DNA of 64,000 bases from Triticum aestivum. Its lineage: Eukaryota > Streptophyta > Magnoliopsida > Poales > Poaceae. A program made the position numbers and the translations under genes. This document shows, piece by piece, positions 1-11,260 of this stretch; position 1 is the first letter of the stretch; the number at the start of each line of letters is the position of its first letter. The stretch lies in assembly GCF_018294505.1 (NCBI RefSeq), contig NC_057801.1:436644201-436708200 (forward strand), read 5' to 3'. Under the pieces are notes generated by a model, which was not told where the DNA came from, did not search any database, and saw nothing but the letters and a program-made list of their open reading frames with translations.

Positions 1-491
1 ATCTATGGAGTCATCTAGCAATGAGAGACATAGGAGTGCATCTACATACCCTTGTAGATCGCGAGCGGAAGCGTTCAAGAGAACGGGGTTGATGGAGTTG
101 TACTCGTCGTGATCCAAATCACCGAAGATCCTAGTGCCGAACGGACGGCACCTCCGCGTTCAACACACGTATGAAGTGGGGATGTCTCCCGCGCCTTGAT
201 CCAGCAAGGAGGAGGGAGAGGTTGAGGAAGAGAGCTCCAACAGCAGCACGACGGCGTGGTGGTGATGGAGAGGCAGTGCTTCGTCAGGGCTTCGCCAAGC
301 GTGTGCGGAGGAGGAGAGGTGTTGGGAAGGGGAGGGGCTGCGCCTGGGAGGTGCGTGTGCAACCCTCCCCTTGCCCCTCTATTTATAGGGGGAGGAGGAA
401 GGGGCCGGCCCCCTCTAGATGAGATCTAGAGGGGGGGCGACGGCCAATGGGGGGAGGGGGGGACTTGCCCCCCAATCAAGGGGGGCGCCCC
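1..491 (-). repeat. Copia-type (Angela/WIS-like) LTR, 3' part, cut by element A
   Basis: This is the R/U5-side part of a Copia LTR lying in reverse. It resembles the second LTR of the same type at 41981-42235 and 52239-52620: the stretch on the local border, 'gatgcatagcaa'-like start, 'ttcaacacacgt', and the GC-rich run before 491. The LTR begins just left of the window, and it resumes at 19037 after element A. Small frames here (for example 171-422) are chance frames in the GC-rich LTR and not genes. The family name is from memory; the LTR assignment is secure because the other half ends in a canonical reversed LTR start at 20229. Confidence 0.75.
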
Positions 492-720
492 TGAAGGAGT
501 CCTGGATAAGGGGGTATCCGGACGGCCGGACTATATACATCGTCCCGACTATAGAAGCGTCAAGATACAAGACTCAAGACTTTGGCTCGTGTCCGGATGG
601 GACTCTCCTTTGTGTGGAAGACAAGCTTAGCAATCCGGATATTATGTTTCCTTTCTTGTAACCGCCTAGACGCACAAATCGGGACCCCCTACCTGAGATC
701 CGCCGGTTTTGACACCGACA
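492..720 (+). repeat. 5' LTR of element A, internally deleted
   Basis: Starts tgaaggagtcctgg and ends gacaccgaca. It is 229 bp against 480 bp for the 3' LTR. Alignment by eye shows one internal deletion of about 250 bp joining 'ttcttgtaac' to 'cgcctaga'. Both breakpoints in the complete LTR lie next to a ttcttgt motif, suggesting microhomology-mediated loss. The missing part contains the TATA box and the probable transcription start present in the 3' LTR, so this LTR can no longer act as a normal promoter. Confidence 0.85.
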
Positions 721-767
721 TTGGTGCTTTCATTGAGAGTTCCTCTGTGTTGTCGCTTCGAGGCCTG

Positions 768-3700
768 ATGGCGTCTTCAATCGTCAACAACACGGTCCAG
801 GGTGAGACTTTTATCCCCGGACAGATCTTTGTGTCCGGCGGCTTCGCACTGCGGACCAATTCACTTGGCCAGTTGGAGCAGATCGACAGCCTCGCCCCTG
901 GCCACCAGATCAGGTTTGGAAACTTGGACTACACGGCAGATATCCGTGGATACCTGATCTTCGACGGATTCGAGCATGCGCCGGGAGTGCCGGACAGCCA
1001 CGACGAGCACGGCCTAGACCTGCTGTCGAACAGTGCCCGAGACATCATCCCCGAAGCGGCCTTGGATCTAAATCCATGGCAGGTCGCGCTGCCTATGGAC
1101 AGAGGGCTAGACCCCGCTCCATAGGCCGCACACTTATCGGCGGTGGAGCCGAACACGGGTCCCACCGCTATGGAGGCCTGTAATCCCGGACCCCCGGACT
1201 CATATCCGGTTGTTGGTCCTGGTCCGCTCACTCTCGAGCCAGCCGGGCCAGGTTGGGCTCCGGTAATGGAATTTACCGCTGCAGACATCTTTCAGCACTC
1301 GCCCTTTGCCAACATGCTGAGCTCACTGAAGTCTCTCTCTTTGTCAGGAGGCTCTGGGCCGAACTGTGTCCGGCCCGAGTGGGAAGCAGGCGACAAAGAA
1401 ATTCGGCGCCCACCCACCGCCCACTTCATTGCCACGATCGAAGAATTAGCCGACGTGCTCGACTCCGAAGACATCGACGGTATGGACGACGATGCAGGAG
1501 AGGCTCCAGAATCCCTGGAGCACGGGACTACTACCTTGTCACACGACATATACATGGTAGATATTCCCAATAAGGATGGCAGCCCGGATGATAAAACACC
1601 CGGGCAAAAGCCAAAGAAGCGGCGCAGACGCCGCTCAAAGTCCAGCAATGGCAAAAATAGCGACAAGAGCGCAAGAGGGGTCGATATACCCGCAAACTCC
1701 GAAAGCAATAATGACCACATGGACCCAGCAATGGAGCAGGACGAGCCAGGTCACGCCAAATCAAGTTCGGAGCAAATACCCGATCACAACGATCCGGAGG
1801 GACGAGCTCATAATGCCGCCCCAGAACAGGAAGACAGTCCGGACGACGATGCATTCATCATCCCAGACGAACAAGTGGAACGAGACAACCTCCACAGAAA
1901 GCTTATGGCCACCGGAAGAAGTCTAGAAAAGTAGAAGCAACGGCTCAAGGCCGCATAGGAAAAGCTAAGTCGCAGATGGAACAAGGTGCTAGACACCAAA
2001 GAAAGATATGGCGATGACTGCCATACGAAAAGCTATCCGAAGCGCAAGCTACTGCCAGAATTCGACGACGCGGCCGTTCCACCAAAAGAAAATTCGACCA
2101 AGAAACCAGACGTACCGCCTCACGACTGTAACAGAGCGGCCGCGGACACTGCGCACGATCCACGCGAGCATCCGGATAAAAAGACCGGTGCAGCCAGGTC
2201 CATATATGGATCTAGGAGACACACCCCAGCGCAGGACTATGGTCACCCAAACGCTCATAAAAGCCAGATACCAATTCGGAATCAACCCCGGACACAACAA
2301 CAGTCGAGTACATGCCACAATGCGTCCAGATACAGAGGGGCTACTGACCCCCCTATGCTTCACCGAAGAAGTACAGGACCATGAATTCCCACAAGGCTTT
2401 AAACCTGTGAACATAGAAGCATATGACGACACGACAAACCCAGGGGTCTGGATCGAGGATTTTATCCTGCATATTCACATGGCTCGCGGGGATGACCTCC
2501 ACGCCATCAAATACCTTCCCCTCAAATTGAAGGGACCAGCTCGACAATGGTTGAAAAGCCTCCCCGAAAACTCAATTGGGAGTTGGGAGGAACTCGAAGA
2601 CGCTTTCAGGGCCAATTTTCAAGGGACTTATGTCTAGCCTCCGGATGCAGACGATCTAAGTCACATAATCCAACAACCCGGAGAGTCCGCCCGCAAGCTC
2701 TAGAACAAATTCCTCACTAAGAAGAATCAAATCATCGACTGTCCGGACGCCGAAGCCTTAGCGGCTTTCAAACACAGCATCCGTGACGAATGGCTCGCCC
2801 GACACCTCGGCCAAGAAAAGCCAAGGACAATGGCAGCCTTAACAAGCCTTATGACCCGCTTTTGCGCGGGTGAGGATAGCTGGTTGGCCCGTAAAGGCAC
2901 CAGCGACCCCAGCACATCCGAGCTAAGGGATGGCAACGGGAAGCCACAACGTAATAAAAACAAGCGCCAAAACAAGGAAGAGAGCCCGGACAACACGACG
3001 ATCAACGCCGGATTCAGGGGCTCTCGACCTGATCAGCAAAAGAAGCCATTCAAAGATAGCAAAGATGGACCGTCCGGTCTGAATAGAGTCCTGGACAGAT
3101 TATGCCAAATTCATGGCACCCCGGAGAAACCTGCAAACGACACCCATAGAGAGTGCTGGGTCTTCAAGCAGGCCATCAAATTAAATGCCGAACACAAGGG
3201 GAGGGGCACACCAAGTGAAGATGAGGACGAACCTCACCAGCCGAACACGGGGGTATAGAAAAAATTCCCGCCAGAGGTTAAAACAGTAAACATGATCAAC
3301 GCGACTCGCACATCCACGAGAGGGCATAAACGTGCGCCCATAGAAGCGCACGACGTAGAGCCCATCATACCTATGTCTCACTACTGGATGTCTCGTCCGA
3401 TCACTTTCGATCACATGGACGGCCGAACTAGTATTCGGCGCGGAGGATCACAGGCCTTGGTGCTTGACCCAATAATCGACGGATACTGTCTCACCCATGT
3501 CCTCATGGACGGCGGCAGTGGTCTCAATTTAATATACAAGGACACAGTCCGCAAAATGGGGATAGACCCATCCAGAATTAAACAAATCAACACCACCTTT
3601 GAAGGGGTTATACCAGGCGTTGTAGCCTGCGCTAGGGGCTCCGTCGTGCTGGAAGTAACATTCGGCTCCCCAGGCAACTCCAGAAGCGAAGAGCTGCTCT

Positions 3701-3897
3701 TCACTATCGCACCCTTCCAAAGCAGCTATCACGCATTGCTAGGAAGAACGGCCTTCGCCCGCTTCAATGCATTGCCGCACTATGGCCACCTTACACTCAA
3801 GATGCCCGGTTCCCGTGGCATCATCACCGCTAGCGGAATCATAAAGCGCCCTTCACGCGCAGAGGAATATGCGACGGCCCTGTCGGCCGGACTATAA
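768..3897 (+). pseudogene. gag-protease of element A, broken by several stops
   Basis: The reading begins at an ATG 48 bp inside the element. Codons 1-389 (to 1934) share one frame with a TAG at 1122; a shift to another frame lies between about 1990 and 2330, and that frame runs to 3897 with TAG at 2635, 2701 and 3256. The gag core, around 2390-2635, has the hydrophobic capsid pattern VWIEDFILHIHMARGDDLHA. The protease, around 3450-3820, carries LMDGGSGLNLIY in place of the usual D-S/T-G, followed by the second-half motif SYHALLGRTAFARFNALPH. The frame then stops and no RT follows. The DGG variant also occurs in element C, so it belongs to the lineage and is not decay. Confidence 0.85.
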
Positions 3898-5080
3898 GCA
3901 TCCTCCAGTTTTAGAAAACATGATTGGTCATCACGACCATAGACACGGTTAGACGAGTCCGGTAGCCCGGATAAATTCAAACAGGGCACTGTATATGTAA
4001 TCCCATAAGGGAAACCAGGGGCTGTCTATACTTAATACAGCACCACGCTTGGCTCGACCTTATTGGCAGGCCAACAGCTTATACTCTTATCATTGATCGC
4101 ATACTTACGTTGCACCCTCCTACGAGTTTTTCTTTTTTACAGACAATGTTCACGTGATACCCTTCCAGGATACAGCACAACGGAGACAAAGGCGTAGACG
4201 TGCAGCAGGGCCCCGTGCAACAGGTTTCTTTTTAGATTAAGCCCCTGTGTAAACCTTTTCTACTACCTCTTGTTGTTTAACCATCCCATGGGTCCTATAC
4301 CCACAGAGGATACTGCCGTAGTTGGCATTTGGCCACGATAGACTAAATTGCACATACCTGGAAATAAAGGGCTCAAAATAGGCTCTTGTCAGCCTATCTT
4401 CTTTTACAAAAGACCGAATACCCTCGGGAGTGTTCGGCATCACGAGTTTGGCCGTATATGCATCAGCTCCGAATCATGTCTTTGGTCAAGATGTTGGGTT
4501 TGCCCGGCTCCTGGGTTTGCCGCCTTACATTCCGCTATCATCCGGCTAAGGCAGGCCAAAGGAGAACTACTGCGATTGTGCCCTGGTTATTCCGGATGAG
4601 CGCCTCAGTAGAGAAAGCCGAAAACTGACCGTCATGATACATCAAGAGACTGTTCAACCACTCGAAGACTCACCGGAATCCCTAAAGATTCCTCCGCCTT
4701 AACGAAGGGCCGTTTCCCGGCCATGTACACACACGCCCGTATTCGGATGCACGTGAAGGTACCAGGGGCTACATAGTAGATCCACCATTAGACTCCCATG
4801 GCTAAGCGAAAGTGTTACAGCTATATAGTCTGGTTGCCTAGTTCGGCGTGCGATCACCTCCTTAACGGACCAAGACGTTGGATCAAGTGTGATTATGCAT
4901 ATTTTTTCGCCAACACCCCCGCATTGTCTGCGAGGGGGCTGAAGCCAACGACTGCTATCTTTCAGACTACTTATACATATAAGAATAGCCACAGAGGGAG
5001 GACAATCATACTTCCGGGCAAAAGTATAAACATAGCCTCATAATTATACTAAACATTGTTTCCTACAATGATTCGACTTA
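3898..5080. other. Element A internal spacer between protease and antisense gene
   Basis: About 1.2 kb with no convincing reading frame on either strand. It occupies the place where RT, RNase H and integrase would lie in an autonomous relative, but I find none of the RT or integrase motifs seen in C. Sequence such as 'aagcccctgtgtaaacc' and scattered 'tccgga' words match the composition of the rest of the element. I see no trace of a nested insertion here. Confidence 0.6.
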
Positions 5081-6863
5081 TCACTCGAATAAAACACTCT
5101 TCGAGCACTGCTCCTCTACCAGGCGGGCACCTTCTGTGACTTGCGCCAAGTAGTCTTTGGCTGGATGTTGGCCCCCCGCCGGATCCTGGCTAGCTATTAC
5201 AGTGGCCTCCATATCCGTCCAATAGGATTTAACATGGGCTAGAGCCATCCGCGCACCCTCTATGCACGCCGACCTCCTCATGGCGTCAATCCGGGATACG
5301 GCTCCAAGGAATTGCTGCACCAAACCAAAGTAGCTGTCTGGCTTAGGCCCCTTCGGCCAAAGATGGTCTATTACAGACCGCATTGCAAGTCCGGACAGCC
5401 TGTGGAGCTCCGCCATAGCAGCCACCTTTTCATTCAGGGGCAGCGGGCGAGTGGGAGCATTGAATTACGACCAGAAAAGCTTCTCCACTTCTTCATCGCC
5501 TTGACCCGCGAAGAACTTGACATCGTCAGTTGTGCTATTCGCCAAATCCGCATATGCATCTGCAGGACTCATGCGACCCGCCAAGGGAGCATACTTCGGA
5601 TCCAGGAAATTCGTCCGCAGTAAGTACGAGCCCCCAGCCACAATTTTGTCAGCCTGTTGGAGCTCCTCCCGCATACTCCAGATCTCGGTCCGCATCTCCT
5701 TGGCGGCATTGCGTGCCTTTTCCAGCTCGGACAAACTAGCCTCATTCTCCTTTTCAAGGAGTGCGTACCGGTTGGCGGCATTTTTTAACTCTTCAGCCAT
5801 TTCGGCTATTTTTTCCTCGCTTCGGTGACGAGCAGCCTGTTCGGCTCTCAACTCTTCGGCCGCCTTTAGGGAAGCCCCATTGCTAGCCCGAGCTTGTTCC
5901 TTGGCTTGAGCAAGTTCCGCCCTCAGGGCCTCCACGGCAGCAACACCATATACAGTGCACACATATCGCATTAATATTATGCCGCTTTGGCATTTTGCTA
6001 TGCATTATAATAAAAACCAAGCACATACCCTGGGACTCCTCAAGCCGTTTATTCACCAGCATGATATCGGCATCGATGGATCCGATTTGCCTCCTTAGCT
6101 CAGCAACTTCAACAGACTGGTCGGCTGCCGGAACCTTGTATACCTGCTCACATGTACGGCGCAGCCATTAGTATATGATCCCCTGTTTACCGCCTATGGC
6201 GGGCAACCAGGGTCTCAGGGGCTACTATCTATAGGGAGCACACCTAGCGCGTGCTTCATAACCAAAAAGTTGTGCATTTTTCACTACATACCTCAAAGCC
6301 TCTGAGCAGGCTTGTAAATGCCTCATTCAAACCGCTGGTAGCGGTTGAAATCTTCGTGAGCACTGTGCTCATTAAAGAGCGGTGCTCCTCCGAGAGCGTG
6401 GCTCCCTCCAGACGGCCCGTCAGTACGTCCGATCGGACACTGAACTACGTCGGACCCTTCTCATCGCCCCCCGTGGGAGCTAAACGCTCTGGGCTCAGGG
6501 CGGCTGGCATACTAGCCTCCGGCTTCGGCATGTCCGGACTCCTCCGTGACGACACCTCCGTGTCGCCCGCCTCATGAGGCAGAGAGTTGGGTGGGGTTTC
6601 ACTCTCCATCATCTCTGGGCAAAGGTCCCCCGAAGACGAACTCTGTTGAGAAGAGCTGCTCGCCGGACTACAAAAAAGCGAAGTCCTGGTTATGGATCTC
6701 AGAGTAACATCTCACCTTCGAATTAAGGAATGACTTACGGCTTGTTGGAGGGCTGGCCCATTGGCGGGCATGACGTGGTGAGGGCGCCCGTCGTGGTAGA
6801 GCCCCTTGGTGACGTTTCCTTCCCTTGCTTGGGCGTCTCCGCCTCCAAATCATCGGAGGCAGC
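5081..6863 (-). pseudogene. Antisense gene of element A, downstream exons (coiled-coil part)
   Basis: This is the 3' half of a spliced gene read against gag. Plausible exons are: end of exon 2 (6863-6739, donor gtaagt), exon 3 (6667-6292, donor gtatgt), exon 4 (about 6146-6030) and a last exon (about 5960-5081). The last exon encodes a long helical region rich in Glu, Lys and Ala, then a conserved-looking tail ending SKSVLFE. It has a TAA at 5465. The 5' half lies at 16834-18025, because element B is inserted within exon 2. The gene is related to, but clearly diverged from, the antisense genes of B and C. Function is unknown; the long coiled coil suggests oligomerisation. Confidence 0.6.
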
Positions 6864-7336
6864 TGTCGGTGTCAAAACCGGCAGATCTCGGGTAGGGGGT
6901 CCCGAACTGTGCGTCTAGGCGGATGGTAATAGGAGACAAGGGACACAATGTTTTTACCCAGGTTCGGGCCCTCTCGATGGAGGTAAAATCCTACTCCTGC
7001 TTGATTAATATTGATGATATGAGTAGTACAAGAGTAGATCCACCACGAGATCAGAGAGGCTAAACCCTAGAAGCTAGCCTATGGTATGATTGTTGTTCGT
7101 CCTACTGACTAAAACCCTCCGGTTTATATAGACACCGGAGAGGGCTAGGGTTACACAGAGTCGGTTACAATGGGAGGAGATCTATATATCCGTATCGCCA
7201 AGCTTGCCTTCCACGCCAAGGAATGTCCCATCCGGACATGGGACGAAGTCTTCAATCTTGTATCTTCATAGTCCAGGAGTCCGGCCAAAGGTTATAGTCT
7301 GGACATCCGGACACCCCCTAATCTGGGACTCCCTCA
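6864..7336 (-). repeat. 3' LTR of element B
   Basis: 473 bp, equal in length to its partner. The reversed TATA box is tttatata at 7123-7130. It is followed at 7337 by gtagcccccgaagcagg, whose reverse complement is the polypurine tract TTCGGGGGCTAC directly before the LTR start TGAGGG. This fixes the orientation of the element. Confidence 0.92.
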
Positions 7337-7570
7337 GTAGCCCCCGAAGCAGGCTTCAATGACGATAAGTCCGGTGCGCAGATTTGTCTTCGGCATTGCA
7401 AGGCGGGTTCTTCTCCAAACTCCATATACCTGTTGAATAGTGTCCGGCTTCTGGTGAATGTTGTGCTCCTTGGCTTCTGTGCCCAATAATGGCCATCTTC
7501 CACGTGTCAAACGAATGCGAAAAGCCAGGTTTTTTTTCATTTACCTCCCTAGCTGTGCAAATGAGCTGCC

Positions 7571-7578
7571 TATAAAAG
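7571..7578 (+). promoter_or_regulatory. TATA box of element B antisense gene
   Basis: tataaaag lies 90 bp before the ATG at 7661. Element C has tataagag at the same 90-bp distance from its ATG, although much of the surrounding sequence has drifted. Conserved spacing argues for a real core promoter, separate from the LTR promoter and pointing the other way. Confidence 0.7.
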
Positions 7579-7660
7579 AGACGGGGATTTAGATCTGAAT
7601 CACACCATCTTCCCTTCGCGAGCTTTCATCGGAGCACATTCGATAGAGATCCTTTCCATC

Positions 7661-10423
7661 ATGGCCGGTCGATGCAGCTCCTCCTCTCGGCCCCCCAGTC
7701 CTCAGCCTGGAGATTGGGAGAGATGCTCCGTCCCGCACAGCGAGCTAGTGGCGCTCCAAGTCAAGGGGTTACTCCCCCCGGCCTACATGGTCCCAGTTCG
7801 AGCCGGGCTCGCCACCTATAATGGTGGAGAGCAAGCGGAGAGCGTCCCCAATCCCTCCAAAGGAGAGTGGGTATGCCTTGTACCCTATTTGATAAGAGGG
7901 CTCAGATTTCCAATTCATCCGTTTCTCCGAGGGCTCCTGGAGTTCTACGGCCTCCAGTTGCACAGCCTTACGCCTGCCTCCGTATTGCATATTGCGGGCT
8001 TCATAGCCCTTTGTGAGCTGTTTTTGGGTATCGAGGCTCATTTCGCGTTGTGGAAGAAGCTGTTCTACCTCGTCCCCCGTTCTCAGGAGGGGTCGATATA
8101 TCAAGTGGGCGGAGCCGAACTATGGTGCATCGCCGGGACCAGATATCTATCCGGAACCCCAAAGAAGGCATCCGAAGACTGGCCTTCAGAATGGTTTTAT
8201 ATAGAAGATGTCCCCTTGCTGGACCCTATACGGATCGGCCTCCCTGAGTTCGATAATGATCCTTTGAAGAAGCGCCTAAGCTGGCGTCCACGGAGCCCTC
8301 AGAAGTAAAATGACAAGGACGTCCTTTACCTGATGAACCGGATAAGGTTGTTAGCTCATTCCGGACTGACCATGATCGAGGTCATGGCCACATGCATTAT
8401 GCGGGGGTGCAGCCGCTTCAGTACAGAGGCCACCCCATGTGGGATTTCAATGGGGAGGACGACGCCACCCTGTGCGGCCGCAAGGGGTCGGATTCGGCTG
8501 CCGCTCTAATGAAGATCTTGTCCGCTTTGTACAAGGGAGAAGAGGAGGAATTCCTCCATGTCAACCCACGGGGCGGATTTTCTATGTACAATCCTCCAAG
8601 CTGGGTAAGCGAATACTTTCACTTGCCCATCTTATTCCCATAGTTAAGTATTTAGTCTAGCAATTTCAACACAGGAGCTACGCCAGGCTGTAAAGGAGAT
8701 AAACAACCCTCCTCCACAACCCGAGGACCCGAAACGGTCCTTCGACCCGGACTCCCAAGAGGACCCGGACTTATGTGTGGAGCTGATCGACGGGGTGTTT
8801 CATCAATTGAGCAAGGACAACGCCTTGGTGGCCATTATAGCCGATTATCCCGGACTACTTCCAGCCTCTCAAGTAATCGAGACCAAAGTCCCAGCATTTT
8901 TAAAATGATCCATCCGTGCTTATTTTAGGTCACCGTATACCGACGGCGTTTTTCCAGGGGAAGTCCTTGAGGCGGAGGGCCGAGCCTGCGGTGGCTAGCC
9001 AACAAGGGGCATCAAGGTCCGGCAGGCTGAAAAGAAGTGCGGTCTAGATTGAGATGCCAACGCAACGGTATGGCGTGCCATTTTATTCCCAGGTTTTATT
9101 CCCTTGAGGCATACCAATGCTTGTGCTCTCTTCATGAAAAAGAGCGCTCACCGGACTATATCCAAAGAGGTTGGCAATCGCGCCTCCACCGGCCAGGCTC
9201 CAAGGCCGGGTCCGGAAGCGGAGGCGAGCACGAGGCACACACCGGACGCTCCTCCGACAGAGGATGCGGATGGGCTGTCTGCCACCAATTCAGAGGTGGA
9301 GAGCGCCATGAACCACAGGCGTCGCCGGACAGTTCTTTGTGATGCTTGTTTCTCCCAAGAGGCGTTAGATGCCTTCAATACGGGAGATGCGTACGTCCGT
9401 GCCGCTCAAAATGGTCTAGCCAGAGCCACAGAGCAGTATGTAAAAGACATACGGGTGAGAAAATTTGATGGTTATATATGTCAGTAGCCCACGAGACTTG
9501 AAACAATTAGAATAACTGATTTAAGGATCATTTGTTATGCAGGATCTTACAGAAAAGAATACCCAACTGTCCCAGGAGCTGGAAGAGTGCAAAGCCCAAC
9601 TTGAGGCCGCACTAGCCACGGCTGGGGAGGCCAAGGAGACCCCCTCTGGTAATATATGCTTCGAAAGATAAGTATGTTGCGAAGTGCGGCATGTGTAAAA
9701 ATCTGACAATAACATTGCAGATGGCGCCGGAGTGGATCCCGCCAAACAACAACTCTTACGCCAGTTAAAGGCCAGTGAGAGCGTGCTTACGAGGGTGAGG
9801 CAAGAGAAGAATAAGCTCCAAGATGCCAACACCCAGCTAGGCGAGGAACTAAAGATGTTCGTGCTCAGCTGTCGGACTCCGTGAAGGAGAATCGGCAGCT
9901 TCGACGCGGCATTTTTAGTAAGTGCTTGAACGAACTTCGAAAAAAGAGTTCGGCGAGGAAGTCAATTGACAGAGTTATGTCTGTAGGTATGCTGACAGGT
10001 CGACCTGCGGAGGAAATGCCCAGATCTATGGGTGACCTTCTTCCCGAGCTCTCACAACTGCACGAACGAGTTCAGCAGGTGATGCAAGGCGTCGCCCATG
10101 CCTTGTGGCCATCCGTCTCCATGCCCGAAGGCCTTGGAGAGCTTGTAGAGAAGTTGAAGGGAGCGCGGCGGCGCTTCCGATTATGGAAGATATCGGCCTG
10201 CCGTTAAGGCGCCAGGGAGGCCTGGGCCATGGTGAATACACGGTACATGAAGGCTGACCCAAACCACATGGCCGAGGTCGGACCGGTAGGGCCCGATGGG
10301 AAGGAGATCCCTGTGAGCTTAGTGTACGACCAGGTAGAGCTGGCCCCCAAATATTCCCAACATGACTGTAAACTAGACAACCTGTTGGATGGTATTGAAG
10401 AGGAATATACCCAGTCAAATTGA
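7661..10423 (+). pseudogene. Antisense spliced gene of element B, putative gypsy-type transposon family protein
   Basis: Exon 1 begins at the ATG at 7661 and ends near 8604 at a donor ctgg|gtaagc, with the same exon structure as in element C. The N-terminal domain contains HPFLRGLLEFYGLQLHSLTP and a GLW/ALWKKLF-type segment, which I recall as Pfam Transposase_28 ('putative gypsy type transposon'). Later exons encode helical, Glu-rich segments and a terminal exon ending EEEYTQSN at 10423. It is broken: a TAA at 8306 replaces a Glu codon of C, and one G is missing near 8402. Its role is not known. Extra antisense frames at this place are a reported trait of the Tat branch of plant Gypsy elements. 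Confidence 0.75.
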
Positions 10424-11260
10424 CTATGTAATTTAAGATGACATGTAAAATGCCTTCTAGCCGGATTGTAGATCATTTGTCATGGTGGACCTTTTCGCTT
10501 CAACCTCGGGACCCAAGAGTCCGGAGTGTGTCCGAATACCCTCACGGTTATGTAAGAACCGGGGCATGCGTGAAGACCAGGCGTAGGGGTCATTAGTGCT
10601 TTAACAGACAAGTGCCCAACTAGTTATGTTATATTACATGGTTAGTAAGAAACATCTTCCAGGGAGAATAGTTCTGTTAGGGGTTCCTTTCCCTGGGAGG
10701 CATGCCCTAAAGTGCATGTCCGGACTGCGAAAAAAGCAGAACAACATCTGGGGGCAGATAAATAAACAAGGGAGAAATCATCTTTTAGTTCACCGACCGA
10801 ATATTCCTTTAAGAACGCTAGCTTTCGGCTTCACCCAGTCTGAGGTACACATCCGGCTGACCCGGCAGTAACAATCGCAGAGGTGCTCCCTTTACCGCCT
10901 AGCCAAACAATCAGGAATGTAGGGGTAAGCACAGGAGCCAGGCAACCCAGCTTGGCCAAAACTTAAGTCATATCGATGCATATAATGGTGAATAAAAGAT
11001 ACATGCGGAAGTGTGACACATGTGTTGGGCATGAGGCCCGTAGAAACAAGCTTCTGTTAAAGAAGCCCCCAGGTATAATGAGCGCGGATAGCGCGTCAAT
11101 TGTTTGCGAACAAGGCACAAACGAGCCCTCAAAGGCTGTAAGAGAAAAGGAGGGAGAAGGAGATAAATATAAGACAGCTAATATGTAAAAAATAGAAGGA
11201 GGAAGGAGACGAACACAGAGTCCGGCGCTAGGCATAGAATCTTCATAGACGGGCTACATT
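10424..11260. other. Convergent spacer between antisense gene and pol of element B
   Basis: 837 bp lie between the stop of the plus-strand gene and the stop of the minus-strand pol. The matching spacer in element C (45817-46658) is 842 bp and clearly homologous, for example 'catcttccagggagaatag' occurs in both. No long frame is present. Both transcripts probably terminate here, but I cannot point to a defined poly(A) signal. Confidence 0.65.

Noticed and set aside
171..661. Arg/Gly-rich frames at the left edge
   Set aside because: They lie in the GC-rich Copia LTR and the border with element A's LTR; composition explains their length.
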